Source: a virus
Length of the DNA stretch: 64,000 nt
Direction: 5' to 3' (one strand)
Virus record (IMG/VR): IMGVR_UViG_3300034082_004432
Coordinates: 1-64,000 of that record
The position numbers and the translations under genes are program-made. Below the pieces are notes generated by a model. It saw only the letters and a list, made by a program, of their open reading frames with translations. It was not told the origin of the DNA and did not search any database. Positions 55,401 to 63,720 of this stretch are shown here, piece after piece (the first letter of the stretch is position 1; each line of letters opens with the position of its first letter).

Positions 55401-56887
55401 GAACCAGATCTTATGATCCTGAAGATACCAAAAATATAACCTTCGAATGGTCTATAAATGGTGTAAAGTCTGGATTTAATTCTACATTTGTAAATCAATT
55501 CAACATGGTTGGAATATTTACTGTTAGCCTTGTAGTATTTGACAGTCAAAAACTTGCATCAACCCCAGCAACAAATTTAGGTCAAAGATATACGGTAGAT
55601 GTAAACGTTACTGTTCTACCTAATCCTTTAGCAAATAAACTATATTCTTCAGGTCAAGCATTATACGGAGCAATTGCAAGTGGAAGTAATACACCTGATA
55701 GATATGGATTTCAGTTGATAGATGATACAAAACAATACACAATCATTGAAGCTGGTCTTTACCATACTTTTGTGGTAGATATAGATGGAAAATTATACGC
55801 AAGTGGATCAAATAGCAACGGTCAGCTTGGATTTCCATCCAACATTTCACAGTTGAATTCACTTACTTTGGTTCCTTTGGCAGCAAAATACAAGGTAATC
55901 AAAGTATCTGCTGGAGATTTATGTTCGGCTATTATAGCTGAAGACACATCAATTAATAAAAGAGTTTTACTAGTTTGTGGCTCCAATGTAAACGGAATAT
56001 TTGGTCAATCTTTACCTTTGACAAATATATTTTCATTTCAACCAATATTGGAAAAATCGAATACTAATAATGGATTTAGTTATGCTTCCAGTAACAGTCT
56101 GGCTGATGTATCTTGCAACTCTTATATACTTGCATTTATAGACAATAAACAAGTTTGGGTTAGTGGTAGATCTAGATATGTTAATAAATTAGGAATTTCT
56201 AATTTAGGATTCTATCCAGTCAATATAGATCCAAATCCTGATAAATATATTGGAAGTACAAATTATTTGAATCCTTTTAAAGTAGAAGTTGGATTTAATA
56301 ACGGTTTGGGATTTGTTACTGGAATATCATTTGACATAGATAATCAAATAGTTTGGTTTAGTGGTTTGTCAAGTTTAAGAGGGTGGGGATATGCTTATGA
56401 TATCTCAACATATGAGAACAATATAATTATTATAGCTTCTTCTCAAGATCCAGCAGAAGAAAGAAGTATTATTTCATATGGCTTCGCTACTAATGAAATA
56501 CCTGTTTTCAATGTTGGATATCAGGTGGCATCTTATAGAAATCCTGGGCAATCATATATAAAAGTTTCAACAGGAGCACTTGGACTTTTGGCTTTATCTC
56601 AAGATAATTTTTATCCATATGGAGACAATTCTTTTGGAGCTTTGGGATTTGCACAAAGCTATACGAATTCTAGAAATGAAAATATTAAGAGTGGTGTACC
56701 AATAAATGTAATTCTGTCAAATGCTGGAGTTATAGGAGCATATGATATTGCAGCTGGTGGAAATCATTCAGTCATATTAGCATCTAATATCAAGCCATCT
56801 GGACAATCTTTTACAATTATTAGACCTGACGGGTATCCAATTATTACAAATCTTACTATTTATCCAATTACTCAAATAGTTGGGTAA
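46478..56887 (+). CDS. Giant virion protein with ~14 PKD domains and RCC1-like propeller
   Basis: This 3469-residue protein divides into three parts. Residues 1-1739 are beta-rich with no recognised domain, and there is no signal peptide. Residues about 1740-3050 are some 14 tandem PKD domains, each with the N-x-x-P-x-A opening, SYDPDG/SSDSDG turn, WDFGDG (or variant) strand and LTVTD end. Residues about 3055-3455 show RCC1-like repeats (LYASGSNSNGQLGF, PYGDNSFGALGF, and AGGNHSVIL near the end), which form a beta-propeller. It likely makes a long adhesive fibre; the PKD stack is the stalk and the propeller the tip. Both are inferred from domain order. Confidence 0.85.
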   Translation: MATYKTNRSRTTSFIGKFKFNYEIVLGVIPGTEFNFNERKQDFATSAAVNFSHDAFTFNGAVLNNPPVEAAFRYPGGGADINQGLVVYDEVAKKVYILFSFTLEKRNEFQSTTRMSGPFVLEVVDFNYEQSPREGNFKIVSGSVEGTVFYGAPLDEYVSIEEFFPSEIKTEPSRTGCGNDEFVVQKEFDKNTVRQFPRYTTLNWFELIRPSSSGTMGIKLTAVNSKGQVNEFSKSVPISFGLSRRMNYTAGKVLNAWARNLSNSGYIATYGLASDAKSQITAKTDTVSVDLSNFSVNTVYDQYYNNISNAYINYSGEPTRTVTFDAEVYDWKTNHTDPLTAYLVGFGSTSWPQQYKRIKYNKAQFETVETNSGKISSSQTYDRIGLALVEANTYILGRPTQRDSKSITFDNTQKWIFGMLDGAKSKEIFDDLDSPTDHMDYPTKYILGADGCEDVNFLNQELTISELELPSSSFSIPIPLRGWKFPALTLFQQKEYLIPGTSNIRSFLGDGNEPNYYGNQNLSGYRYLNLQLKSKNNDQQSGIFTIEEISKGPTTLQNTTLTNKKTWSIKTNSSTFQNLYIDLCNPDNKIDNVDNQDSPYPRLNAYTTSKPLSVSSFGLLSAENKPSDDFIITKPKSGIESKTWINEVVKKQIQNSGIIYLSDSKSTNIDYFEVNTSAFPSSGGTNIIYGRPRVFNGKIKLASPFNALDGFTYDDNGNRKDIIPDYFRTLDLYIPKNDLTAGKSIDELLLRNQKGEYTEEFEVYDFDPGFPDETDILGKTVAQYTDGDLNIFTNPIQFLKQNNNPYDGVIIENPSTKVRKTYKFNEYFSLNDNGLNYITIILPSSFDRNIVFPSGSNIRLGFLDKKTDDAFRSCVIKIKKIDKIQQNKFRATLEYAKIDKNSPPNYAGIAVSNNGVYTFFSPNAPLVTVVPTRLLEFTFPLDTSLFTNIVSRDPNQNEVNAIDDYPEDEATNGPYYGVSRIAKIELDNPLIELGETKLTRTNSKANFVISGNNNTFEAKTRFNASSKITTEYFTRRFWQQNTDARDEEEGDIEWQHTQSETVDYWTPFPKSIADFCNDVNKIDQYVAPSWLDTNNSATNVIRHPGWIATKSNKSYPVDPITGNRIYTNKLDPEYLNPDTGYASWIFGGGILALPNGKTTGSGTTYQKAIDIDLNQLRIILAQTIFHRINGDFPPGLPDLFGNTSLRNQDGSAQESVLHLRGGLIARAPGHGLILPPRKSSVEDVRKANLIEVFSQQNKGSSESDIIGFYETGSVYGKNRRDHFIELEKSKNFPTPSDFRSSVRNLSQAKRERTSFKGGKTNIATNLTACESGFEQAIVIAYTVPSTKTGEENQTAVITTDSFFTTQYEKYPVGFNVNTGIGITLKGEFPFLISSELHINQTKRIHTFLLTERNSVKNSTSSHDYDSLISANTDMRNQASWHPYIQGEPKVDANFSTLSKAFKSTKLNSYLITDQAAQLFNVGYADPGAILVRSIPLNITNITAPLTDKTIFIDGVAPTFTSDFRLLEPIASSGTAHSSFPTIVQLSSREYAVAYSMSATPRKINLKIISNYQAQDRNTLLDLDVLSGNTINSDYNIYGLTSDYDEKLGLHRSVFWCNGNIYYFEHAMHSVDMNLKRNETLHLIKGRLDDPLVLELSNRKNIITYYDSSSEFNASVPKHKPALISCKKQEYNGKVIVAYDTGKCNIEAVLLNPYASILGVRKFDIECINTSDSTNTDTITNTKPIANISANPTSGQSALFVSFLSTNSYDPSGSALTYVWNFGDDTQSTEENPTHTFINNTTDPIQFKVSLVVTNANGFSSDPATVIITVNPAPVNNLLPQAKFSGTPISGSVTLSVTFTDQSSPANDGSFIQLYQWDFGDDNTAIKFDNQSFTYDYTRAGKFTPSLIIRDNLLRISSKFIGPTITVDGTVNNPPSPSFNWAQTSYSPNLKVKFTDTSSDDEGPLVAWSWNFGDNQTADVQNPEHIYADPGKYRVVLTVTDSGGLQVSGTIEITVAPPGNNPPIANFNFSQQNRKLIVEFTDLSSDSDGIISLWSWDFGDGSTDLVQNPTHAYSIAGTYQVTLKVTDSGGKFSSITKNVIVAPLINLPPIINNISGSQIGFTPLQAKFTEISIDPDGFITKWDWNFGDGQTFSTTNSLLKNPTHTYFLPGTYTIRLTVSDDGLADGTEIKTATSSIEITIVSPPANKPPIALFNVDINNILAPAVINFTDLSSDLDGKIVSWLWEFEANSSLFFNIQTYQKVVSHRFTRSGIYPVKLTVTDDGNLTNTYIFEVNIKNNLPVAELSAFPNPTLSQTQVNFFGNNSYDLDGSITKYNWDFGDGNKILQGSTRESHVYTKPGVYNASLTVTDNIGDTSTANLQITITNRNPVAVITYTSLSVKAPGSLTFNGDTSYDPDGIIVSYNWSTTNGLSANTPNATFNFTVEGSYTIYLTVTDDSGGTNTTSVLVIVTPADNVLPIAILNVDKSSGVINDTFTFDTLGSYDPDGNIVLYQIDFGDGTSKQFATPGPILHSYNRVGTFTAKLTLTDNRAGQSLETLNSKKIIIINNQPPVSSFSFTPNNAFTFDVINFSDNSTDPENNLVRWDWDFGDETSFTTRDPLQKSPQKSYNKGKRNYTASLTVYDNMGLSNTSSQVVSILNRKPFAVISTNTAPSNNTISGIAPFTVVFDSNSYDLDGTVVDYEWYLNGISSTPFITKTFTYTFTTARFIPYVVTLRVRDDDGDWSDVASIGVKVNPENIPPVSVIRANPESNTRQAPVTVSFSGAGSYDPDNIGGELIYSWDFGNGSRSSLVNTDTVYSQPGTYKVSLTVTDNLGASNTATLDYIVKNNKPIAVLDTTPPGITQVEINTPVLFTSNGSYDPDNNQFINGYKWLVDGVNQNSNTPTLSTSFSSIGYHTVTLSVFDNLGLESDPVSKTLFIISNPPPPLANQNPIAILGNEPGITGYIELKVGDTFTFDGTRSYDPEDTKNITFEWSINGVKSGFNSTFVNQFNMVGIFTVSLVVFDSQKLASTPATNLGQRYTVDVNVTVLPNPLANKLYSSGQALYGAIASGSNTPDRYGFQLIDDTKQYTIIEAGLYHTFVVDIDGKLYASGSNSNGQLGFPSNISQLNSLTLVPLAAKYKVIKVSAGDLCSAIIAEDTSINKRVLLVCGSNVNGIFGQSLPLTNIFSFQPILEKSNTNNGFSYASSNSLADVSCNSYILAFIDNKQVWVSGRSRYVNKLGISNLGFYPVNIDPNPDKYIGSTNYLNPFKVEVGFNNGLGFVTGISFDIDNQIVWFSGLSSLRGWGYAYDISTYENNIIIIASSQDPAEERSIISYGFATNEIPVFNVGYQVASYRNPGQSYIKVSTGALGLLALSQDNFYPYGDNSFGALGFAQSYTNSRNENIKSGVPINVILSNAGVIGAYDIAAGGNHSVILASNIKPSGQSFTIIRPDGYPIITNLTIYPITQIVG
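51695..55640 (+). repeat. Tandem PKD-domain coding repeats (~14 units)
   Basis: About 14 units of 85-105 codons run from residue 1740 to 3050 of the giant protein. Units diverge in sequence; several have lost the WDFGDG core (for example one has WLWEFEAN and others have WYLNG, WLVDG or WSING), so they are old duplications rather than recent copies. Confidence 0.85.
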
Positions 56888-56910
56888 AGGTATAACATCA
56901 CTTTAAATTT

Positions 56911-56916
56911 TATAAT
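56911..56916 (+). promoter_or_regulatory. -10 element of a leaderless promoter (TATAAT)
   Basis: A perfect TATAAT followed by TAATAT and the ATG at 56923, exactly six bases, in the 35-base gap after the giant gene. Gives the baseplate-hub-like gene independent expression. Confidence 0.65.
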
Positions 56917-56922
56917 TAATAT

Positions 56923-59823
56923 ATGAACCTTTCCCCAGATCCACGACAACTTAAAACAAATGTTACTTTAAGTATTTTGAATGCACCAGAAAGTGGATTT
57001 TTTTCTGGAGAATACTCAGCTTCTTCTGCGACAAAAGCTCAAGATAATCTAGCTGTATTAAACTACGACTTCAACCCTACGTACACTGATAGTGAAGGTA
57101 ATTCTGAACCAAAATATAGCACTAGACTTAAAGTTTTGTCATCGCTGCAAAATGCTAGAATTCCAGAAGTAAATACATCTATAAGTGCATCATCTTGCAC
57201 TTTTGCTTGGGGCTCAATTGCTCCTGACGAAGTTGATCCATTCTTAAACTTACTCAAAGGTCCTTCAAAAGAACTTTACGATCCTGTTTTTATTGGATCT
57301 CCCACTACTGGTACTGTTACAGCGCCTGTAGATCAAAGCACCCCTCAATTTCCAAAAATTCCATTTACAGGTGAAGGAAATACTCTGGTCACTTACAACA
57401 TATGGAATACTGTCAATCCAGACTTATCCCCAGTTACAAAAGAGGCTTATAAATATATTGGTCCAGCAATCAAGGGTAAAAATACAGGAACACTCAGAAC
57501 AATAAAAGATCCAACATATGGAGCTCAAGTAGAAGTAACTTCAATAAAAACAGTTACGCAAATAATGAGATATTTTCCAACTTCTTTTGATGCTGTATAT
57601 CAAACAAATGCGGAAATTGTAAATCCAGATGGCAACAAAGAACCGATATTGGCTAGAGGAACTTTAGGCAACAATGGATTTCACATAAATTTTTCAATAT
57701 CAAATTTTCAAGAATCAACATCTTCTATCACAGTACTTGTAGCTGGTGGGATACCAGATAAAAATAATGATTTTATATGTAGTATGGCCATTATTTTTGA
57801 ATTAAATAAAAAACCTGTCATAAAAATTTATGATCCAGATACAAATCAGTTTTTGATACAAACTGATGTAATTGCTCCAGTACTAGATTCAACTACAATG
57901 TCATCCTATGATTTGTTTGTGCATTTCGCAGGACCAAACATGCTTATAGGTTTTAGTCCTGACATCACAAAATGGAACACTATTATAAATTTTAGTGGAA
58001 GAGAAGTTTATTTTAATCCAGCCACTTCAATAGTTATGACGATGAGCAATTGCAATCTCAAATTTAGATATTCAGCAATTATTTTTAATAATTACAATAA
58101 TGATCAACCAGCGAATTCTAAAGAAAACTATATTGTTGCTGAGTTCAAGTATTCTGGGTCAAAAATTCCAGATGTAAAAGCGTTTGTCGATGTAGTAAAA
58201 AAACATTTTGAAAAATCAGCTTATATGATAAATGCATCTCCAAGGTCTACTGGATTTAATGAATCAAATCCAAAAGATAAAAACATTTCATATTTTAAGG
58301 ACTTTAGATTAGACGCAAATCAATTTTCTGATATAGTTCCTATAAAATTTCCAAATTACACAAGCGCAGACAAAGACAAAAAAACAGTTTATTTAAAACT
58401 CATATATAATACAACAATTGAAGGTCCAGCATTTTTACAAATTGAAGTACCTCATCCTGGAATATTAGCTGCTGAAGGAGTAGCAAATTTAAATTCAGGC
58501 AATAAAGGAGAAACAGATTACAAGTTTGTTAATCCTGTACTAAATCAACTTTTTTATGAAGTTGGAAATGTTACTGGATGGGTTGATTCTTGGTCTGTTA
58601 GTTGTCAAGCAGTCTTATCAAATTTATCTAGAATTACAAAATCTGCAACAATAACCTTAAAAAACATAGATTCCGAAGAAGGATACAAATTTATCAACGC
58701 TATTGAAAACAATTTGTTGGTAGTAACAATAGATGCTGGTTATGTTCAAGGAAGCTTAAGCACTTATTTTCAAGGTTTTATTACAAATTCTTCATATTCC
58801 AGAAAAGGAAATGACAGCACTTTTACTCTTACATGTCAGGATTTAGCATCATTTATACTTGATAATATTTACTTTGATAAAAACATCTTGCTAGCTGGAA
58901 TGAGACATGACTTAGCTATTGATTCTATTATGGCTAGTTCTGGCTTTTGGTCATATTATTTTAGAAATAACAATGATTCATTATCGGGTGGAGTAATAAG
59001 TGGAATTGATTTGAGATTAAATAGCAGCTCCACTAACAATCAAGATCTTATTAAGCTTAATCCATTAGATAAAATTTATGACAAACTTGGAAAACTTCTA
59101 GAAAGACTAAACAATCCATATTCTTTACCAACTTTTAGATGGGCAGAAAAGTATGGATTTATATTGGAATGTCGAAATAACTACATAGATAAAGATCTGA
59201 AATTTACAGGCTTAAATCCAGCTGGCACTCAATATCTTTTTCAAAGCAACGAATCAAATCCACAGAATTATTTGGCAAAGTTTCAAACTGATTTGCATGG
59301 ATTGTTAGTTGATGAATATACTATTACTACTGATATCAAAAACCTAGCTGCAGGAGTCAGAGTATTTGGTACAGCTATAACAGGATTCTTAGCTGATGAA
59401 AGATACTCACCTGCTTCCGTTTCTTTGCAAGATGTTCCCATTGAGGCTCAACTTAGCTTGCTAAAATATCTAGCTAAAGCTCCTTTTGATGCAACACAAG
59501 CACCATATGTAGGCTTCAAAAAATATTTAATTTGGGCTACTCAAAGAAATGAAATTCCAGATCAACAAGTCTTGAAAAGAATTACTGATAGTGTTGAGCT
59601 AGTTTCCAAGACTCCAATAAGCGCAATATCTTTTTCATGCTATGTTACAAAGCCACTTACATTTCATGGAAAATTTATGATAAATGTTTTCCAAGGACAA
59701 AATGCAAACTTTACTGATCAATATGTGTATCAAAGTATAGATTATTCTTACGATAAAAATAACAACTTAATAACAGCAAATGTAAGAGGAACTAATATGC
59801 CAATTTCTTTAGGGGGAGTATAA
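56923..59823 (+). CDS. Baseplate-hub-like virion protein with N-terminal extension
   Basis: This 966-residue protein carries the hub-like core between about residues 560 and 830: ITKSATITLKN, an FQGFITNSSYS strand and LTCQDLASFIL. This is the typical order of phage tail hub/late-control-D-like proteins, whose barrels build the baseplate spike base. The N-terminal half adds a large beta-rich region (possibly lectin/laminin G-like, SFDAVYQ to FNPATS), longer than in simple hubs. The start is set by the leaderless promoter. Hub identity is inferred from strand pattern. Confidence 0.6.
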   Translation: MNLSPDPRQLKTNVTLSILNAPESGFFSGEYSASSATKAQDNLAVLNYDFNPTYTDSEGNSEPKYSTRLKVLSSLQNARIPEVNTSISASSCTFAWGSIAPDEVDPFLNLLKGPSKELYDPVFIGSPTTGTVTAPVDQSTPQFPKIPFTGEGNTLVTYNIWNTVNPDLSPVTKEAYKYIGPAIKGKNTGTLRTIKDPTYGAQVEVTSIKTVTQIMRYFPTSFDAVYQTNAEIVNPDGNKEPILARGTLGNNGFHINFSISNFQESTSSITVLVAGGIPDKNNDFICSMAIIFELNKKPVIKIYDPDTNQFLIQTDVIAPVLDSTTMSSYDLFVHFAGPNMLIGFSPDITKWNTIINFSGREVYFNPATSIVMTMSNCNLKFRYSAIIFNNYNNDQPANSKENYIVAEFKYSGSKIPDVKAFVDVVKKHFEKSAYMINASPRSTGFNESNPKDKNISYFKDFRLDANQFSDIVPIKFPNYTSADKDKKTVYLKLIYNTTIEGPAFLQIEVPHPGILAAEGVANLNSGNKGETDYKFVNPVLNQLFYEVGNVTGWVDSWSVSCQAVLSNLSRITKSATITLKNIDSEEGYKFINAIENNLLVVTIDAGYVQGSLSTYFQGFITNSSYSRKGNDSTFTLTCQDLASFILDNIYFDKNILLAGMRHDLAIDSIMASSGFWSYYFRNNNDSLSGGVISGIDLRLNSSSTNNQDLIKLNPLDKIYDKLGKLLERLNNPYSLPTFRWAEKYGFILECRNNYIDKDLKFTGLNPAGTQYLFQSNESNPQNYLAKFQTDLHGLLVDEYTITTDIKNLAAGVRVFGTAITGFLADERYSPASVSLQDVPIEAQLSLLKYLAKAPFDATQAPYVGFKKYLIWATQRNEIPDQQVLKRITDSVELVSKTPISAISFSCYVTKPLTFHGKFMINVFQGQNANFTDQYVYQSIDYSYDKNNNLITANVRGTNMPISLGGV

Positions 59824-59824
59824 A

Positions 59825-60052
59825 ATGCCATTATTTCAATCTCTATCTTTTGTGATAAATGATCAGATAAGACAGAACACTATTAATATGCAACAAGGTT
59901 TGACGTTGAGGTCTAATGTAACTCAGGCCTTACAAGTTATTAACGTCAATAAAAATAATATAATAGAAGAGCAAGATGTTTTACGCTGGGGATATGCAAA
60001 CTGGGGCGTTGAAAAAGTAACATCAGATTATAAGCCACAAGAAATTAAGTAA
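59825..60052 (+). CDS. Small virion-module protein
   Basis: This 75-residue protein has an AGGGGGAG site upstream, and its stop overlaps the start of the fibre gene (TAATG). It contains helical Gln/Asn-rich text and a C-terminal WGYANWGVEKV. It sits between hub-like and fibre-like genes, so it may link them. No family recognised. Confidence 0.6.
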   Translation: MPLFQSLSFVINDQIRQNTINMQQGLTLRSNVTQALQVINVNKNNIIEEQDVLRWGYANWGVEKVTSDYKPQEIK

Positions 60053-63000
60053 TGGGAAATACACCAATTTATGGGTTTGGATATATTGAACCAAACCAAG
60101 ATTTATCAGAAAACATTGATTTAGATGAGCTACGTTTTAAAGCTATTGAAAATCAAATGTACAACCTATATCAAATTTTCAAGAATGGAATTATTGAAGA
60201 CGATCCATCTATCCCATCTTGGCGTATACAAACTTACTCAAATGAATTTAGATTAACAAAAATAACTATTACTTCAGGTAAAGGTTTTGTCTCTTATAAA
60301 GCTGGCAAAACATCATCTTCAAAAGATGTAACTCTGCCAACTATTCCAACAAACGTAGGAATTTCTAAAGTCTATGTTTATGCTTATGAAAATGCCAACA
60401 CTGCTATAACAGGCGACGTTGATTTTGTTACTTCCCTAACTGAAATAAATGATAGTGTTAATTATATTTCGTTAGGATATTTAGAAATCAATGTTGCTTC
60501 CAATGCTATATCTTTGTTTGAAACTACAAGACAAGATATTACATTATTTTCATCTCTGTCATATTTAATAAAAAATCATAAACACATTGGTGGATCTGGC
60601 AACCCATCACCCATAGATTTAACTAGCGAAGTTAAAAATCAAATTACAAGCGAAAATATTTCTTCAGTAGACGCTTCAAAAATTACTTCAGGTGTACTCA
60701 ACTCTGCAAGATTACCCACTATCAACCACTCATCATTAGAAGGTAAAGGCAATCTTACTCATGATCAACTAGAAACAGCTTTGTTGGCAGTTGTGAATAA
60801 TGATGCAAATGATAAAATGTCTGATTTGTCAATTGCAAATAGATTGCAAATGTTAGTAGCTTTGAAAAAGACTGGTGGAGTTGGATTTACTTTTATTGAC
60901 TCTACTCAGATAAATACTATCACATATGTTCCAGGCATTTATCCAAACACATCAACAAATGCTGCAACTGGAAATTCAGCAAATTTCAAACAAACTTCAT
61001 CTGTGCCTAGTCAGTATACTTTGGCAACTATTTATGATACAGCGCCTTACAATTCAGGACTGGGTATAAGTGGAAGTGTAACATCAAGCAATTTTGTTGG
61101 TGATAAATCATTCGTTGTAAAAAATGATTTCTTGCAAGCCAAAACAGTAGCTTCTTCATTGGGATCATCCGTAAATTCATTTTATAGTAATGTGAATATT
61201 TCGGGATCTGCGACTACTGGTAGTTTCACTATAGACACACCATTAAACTACACAACTCTTTCTCAACCAGTATCAAGTATTTTTGATACTACTGGAAATT
61301 GGGATACTGGACTTGTATTTACAACAACATATGCTTCAAATAAAGTTAAAGTAGACACAAGTTTATTTGCATATACTTTATTTGATCAACCAAAATCATT
61401 TGACTATAATTCAAAAGTAGGTTTTGGCTTTTCAGCTGGATTGGGCGAAACTGGGGCAGCACTTGGAAAAATTTATATGTTCCTTGTTGTTGGCAATGGT
61501 AATACTGATCCAGGATTATTGTACGATCAACAAATAAATTTTGCACCAAATACTGGCACTGGTGCATCAACTATATATATCTCGCCAGTAACAAATACTA
61601 AGATTTTTGATGATACTACTTACGGATTTACTGGTTCAACTGCCACTTATTCATCTGTGAATTTATCAACATTTGGTGATAATAGTCTAAAGTCATCTGT
61701 TTTGGGATTTGGTTTTTATTTCTCCACTGATCAAGGTTGGAATGCTGAAAAGCAAATTAAATTTGAGCTTATTACTCCAACAGATTCTCAGATAAATCCA
61801 TCAGGAAATAATGATTCTTTAGTATTAGCAAGAAGAAATGCAAACGATCAATCATCATCTGTCTTTACTTGGAACGATTTATACACTTACAAAAATGCTA
61901 ATTTTTTATTGAGATTTGATTCAGGCGATATCAATACTCAATACAATCAAATTCAATATGATATAGATGTTCCTACAGGCACAAAATATACAATTCAAAG
62001 TAGATCTAACACAAGTTCAGATTTATTCTATAATTTTAAGACAGTATCCGAATCTGATGTTATTATAGCTACGCCTAACACCAATTCTAGTACTGGACGA
62101 TATCTTGATGTATTATTTTCTTTGTATTCAAATGAATTCCAAAGTCTTGCACCTACAGTTAATAATCTCAAGATAAATTATTCAACTGTTGGCAGTGCCA
62201 CTACTAGAGCATATGACAGAAACTTAACTGACACCTCAAATCAAAAATTTGGTTGGGTAAGTGATGTTTATTACAATAAAAATGCTGGGTATGGTGTTAC
62301 AAATCCAGACGATACAAATTACCTAAAAATTTACGATACATCTAAAGTAGGTAATTGGGTGTATCTTAGAAATAATAATCTTATTTCTGCAGCTAGTAAT
62401 GTTTTAGAAACAACAGTTGAAGACGGAATAGATGCTGGGACTTTAAGAAATTACTTAACTCCAAATCAAATATTCCTGAAATCAACAAATTATGGTTTGG
62501 ACAATCCATCCGATTATCAATCTTTGCCAAATGGTGGAAATATAATTTGTGATACCAAAAACGATAGAATTATTTTGACAGATATTGATGGTAATTTTAC
62601 AAAAGTAATTCAAGGCAACATAAGATTAAGATTATTGTCAAGAGATTTTGTAGCATTATCAGCTTCATTCAATCCAGATACAAGAAAAATATTTATTGCA
62701 TTTTCTCAGAATATATCTTTTGTAGATTTGACAAAAATTTACATTAATTACGACAATATATCTGTGAGAGGGGATGACACTAGACTTTCAGGTGAATATT
62801 TTGATCCAATTTTTGACAATTCTTCAACTTATGTTTTTACTATAGATGACACTGTTGAAGGACGTGCATTATCTGTCGCACTTAAAAATTCGCTTACCAA
62901 AAAGATAAGACTTGATAAAGGCTGCTTCACAAACTCTGGATTTTCTATAAATACAAATACAATTTTATCAGCTACGATTCCAACATCAACAGTATCATCT

Positions 63001-63717
63001 GTAAACAGAACCGAACAATTTGTTGCGGGTATAAGTACATCAATAACAGGGACATCTTCTATTGCAGCTGGACTAGCAGTTTCTACAACTACTGTAAATA
63101 CAGTAACGGACTATAATGGAGATGGAACTATATCTTCTTCTGTTATGTACGGACCAAATGCTCAATCTGATGACATAATTTTAGATTTGTGGCAAGGGCC
63201 CATTCATTTTGCAAATATTTACAATCCAGTGTCTGTTCAGTACGATGAAATAAATTCTTTGATAATATTAGCCCAACCTCATTCAAGATCAGTTCTATGC
63301 TATAAAAATGACACTGACTTAACATTACAATGGGCTATAAGTTCAGACATAGTTAATTACTATGATAATAAATTGGGGTCAGCTTACTTATTATCTAATG
63401 GAAATGTTTTATTGGGAAGCCCAGCAATAGACTCAAATGATACTGGAAAATTACAAGTATATAATGTTTCAAATGGATATATTGAAACAAAGCTTACTTT
63501 TAATAATGATGTAGTAAAAGCTTTGCCTGGACCAGCTTCAGATTTATCAAACTTTTATGCACTTACTGATGATGTAATAAATTATGGAGCAAATTCAAGA
63601 TTGCACCTTGTAAATAACTCAGGCACTATTTTGTCTACTTGGGGGGATAACAACGAATTATTTCATCCTAAAGGTATGAGAATTATTGCAAATGACAACA
63701 TCTTGGTATCGGAATAA
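60052..63717 (+). CDS. Tail fibre/baseplate protein with NHL-like C-terminal repeats
   Basis: This 1221-residue protein has an N-terminal FGYIEPNQDLSENI region typical of baseplate-attached fibres. About residues 180-245 include KHIGGSGNPSPIDLTSEV and the fibre-linker motif TSGVLNSARLPTINHSSL. The long middle is beta-rich Ser/Thr/Asn repeats. The last 160 residues look like NHL/propeller blades (VSVQYDEINSLIILAQPHSR, FHPKGMRIIANDNILVSE) and stop within an apparent blade. Receptor-binding fibre is the best guess. Confidence 0.65.
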   Translation: MGNTPIYGFGYIEPNQDLSENIDLDELRFKAIENQMYNLYQIFKNGIIEDDPSIPSWRIQTYSNEFRLTKITITSGKGFVSYKAGKTSSSKDVTLPTIPTNVGISKVYVYAYENANTAITGDVDFVTSLTEINDSVNYISLGYLEINVASNAISLFETTRQDITLFSSLSYLIKNHKHIGGSGNPSPIDLTSEVKNQITSENISSVDASKITSGVLNSARLPTINHSSLEGKGNLTHDQLETALLAVVNNDANDKMSDLSIANRLQMLVALKKTGGVGFTFIDSTQINTITYVPGIYPNTSTNAATGNSANFKQTSSVPSQYTLATIYDTAPYNSGLGISGSVTSSNFVGDKSFVVKNDFLQAKTVASSLGSSVNSFYSNVNISGSATTGSFTIDTPLNYTTLSQPVSSIFDTTGNWDTGLVFTTTYASNKVKVDTSLFAYTLFDQPKSFDYNSKVGFGFSAGLGETGAALGKIYMFLVVGNGNTDPGLLYDQQINFAPNTGTGASTIYISPVTNTKIFDDTTYGFTGSTATYSSVNLSTFGDNSLKSSVLGFGFYFSTDQGWNAEKQIKFELITPTDSQINPSGNNDSLVLARRNANDQSSSVFTWNDLYTYKNANFLLRFDSGDINTQYNQIQYDIDVPTGTKYTIQSRSNTSSDLFYNFKTVSESDVIIATPNTNSSTGRYLDVLFSLYSNEFQSLAPTVNNLKINYSTVGSATTRAYDRNLTDTSNQKFGWVSDVYYNKNAGYGVTNPDDTNYLKIYDTSKVGNWVYLRNNNLISAASNVLETTVEDGIDAGTLRNYLTPNQIFLKSTNYGLDNPSDYQSLPNGGNIICDTKNDRIILTDIDGNFTKVIQGNIRLRLLSRDFVALSASFNPDTRKIFIAFSQNISFVDLTKIYINYDNISVRGDDTRLSGEYFDPIFDNSSTYVFTIDDTVEGRALSVALKNSLTKKIRLDKGCFTNSGFSINTNTILSATIPTSTVSSVNRTEQFVAGISTSITGTSSIAAGLAVSTTTVNTVTDYNGDGTISSSVMYGPNAQSDDIILDLWQGPIHFANIYNPVSVQYDEINSLIILAQPHSRSVLCYKNDTDLTLQWAISSDIVNYYDNKLGSAYLLSNGNVLLGSPAIDSNDTGKLQVYNVSNGYIETKLTFNNDVVKALPGPASDLSNFYALTDDVINYGANSRLHLVNNSGTILSTWGDNNELFHPKGMRIIANDNILVSE

Positions 63718-63720
63718 AAT

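Noticed and set aside
46478-56887. Host-secreted adhesin because of PKD and RCC1-like domains
   Set aside because: No signal peptide is present, and neighbours on both sides are phage virion-type genes.
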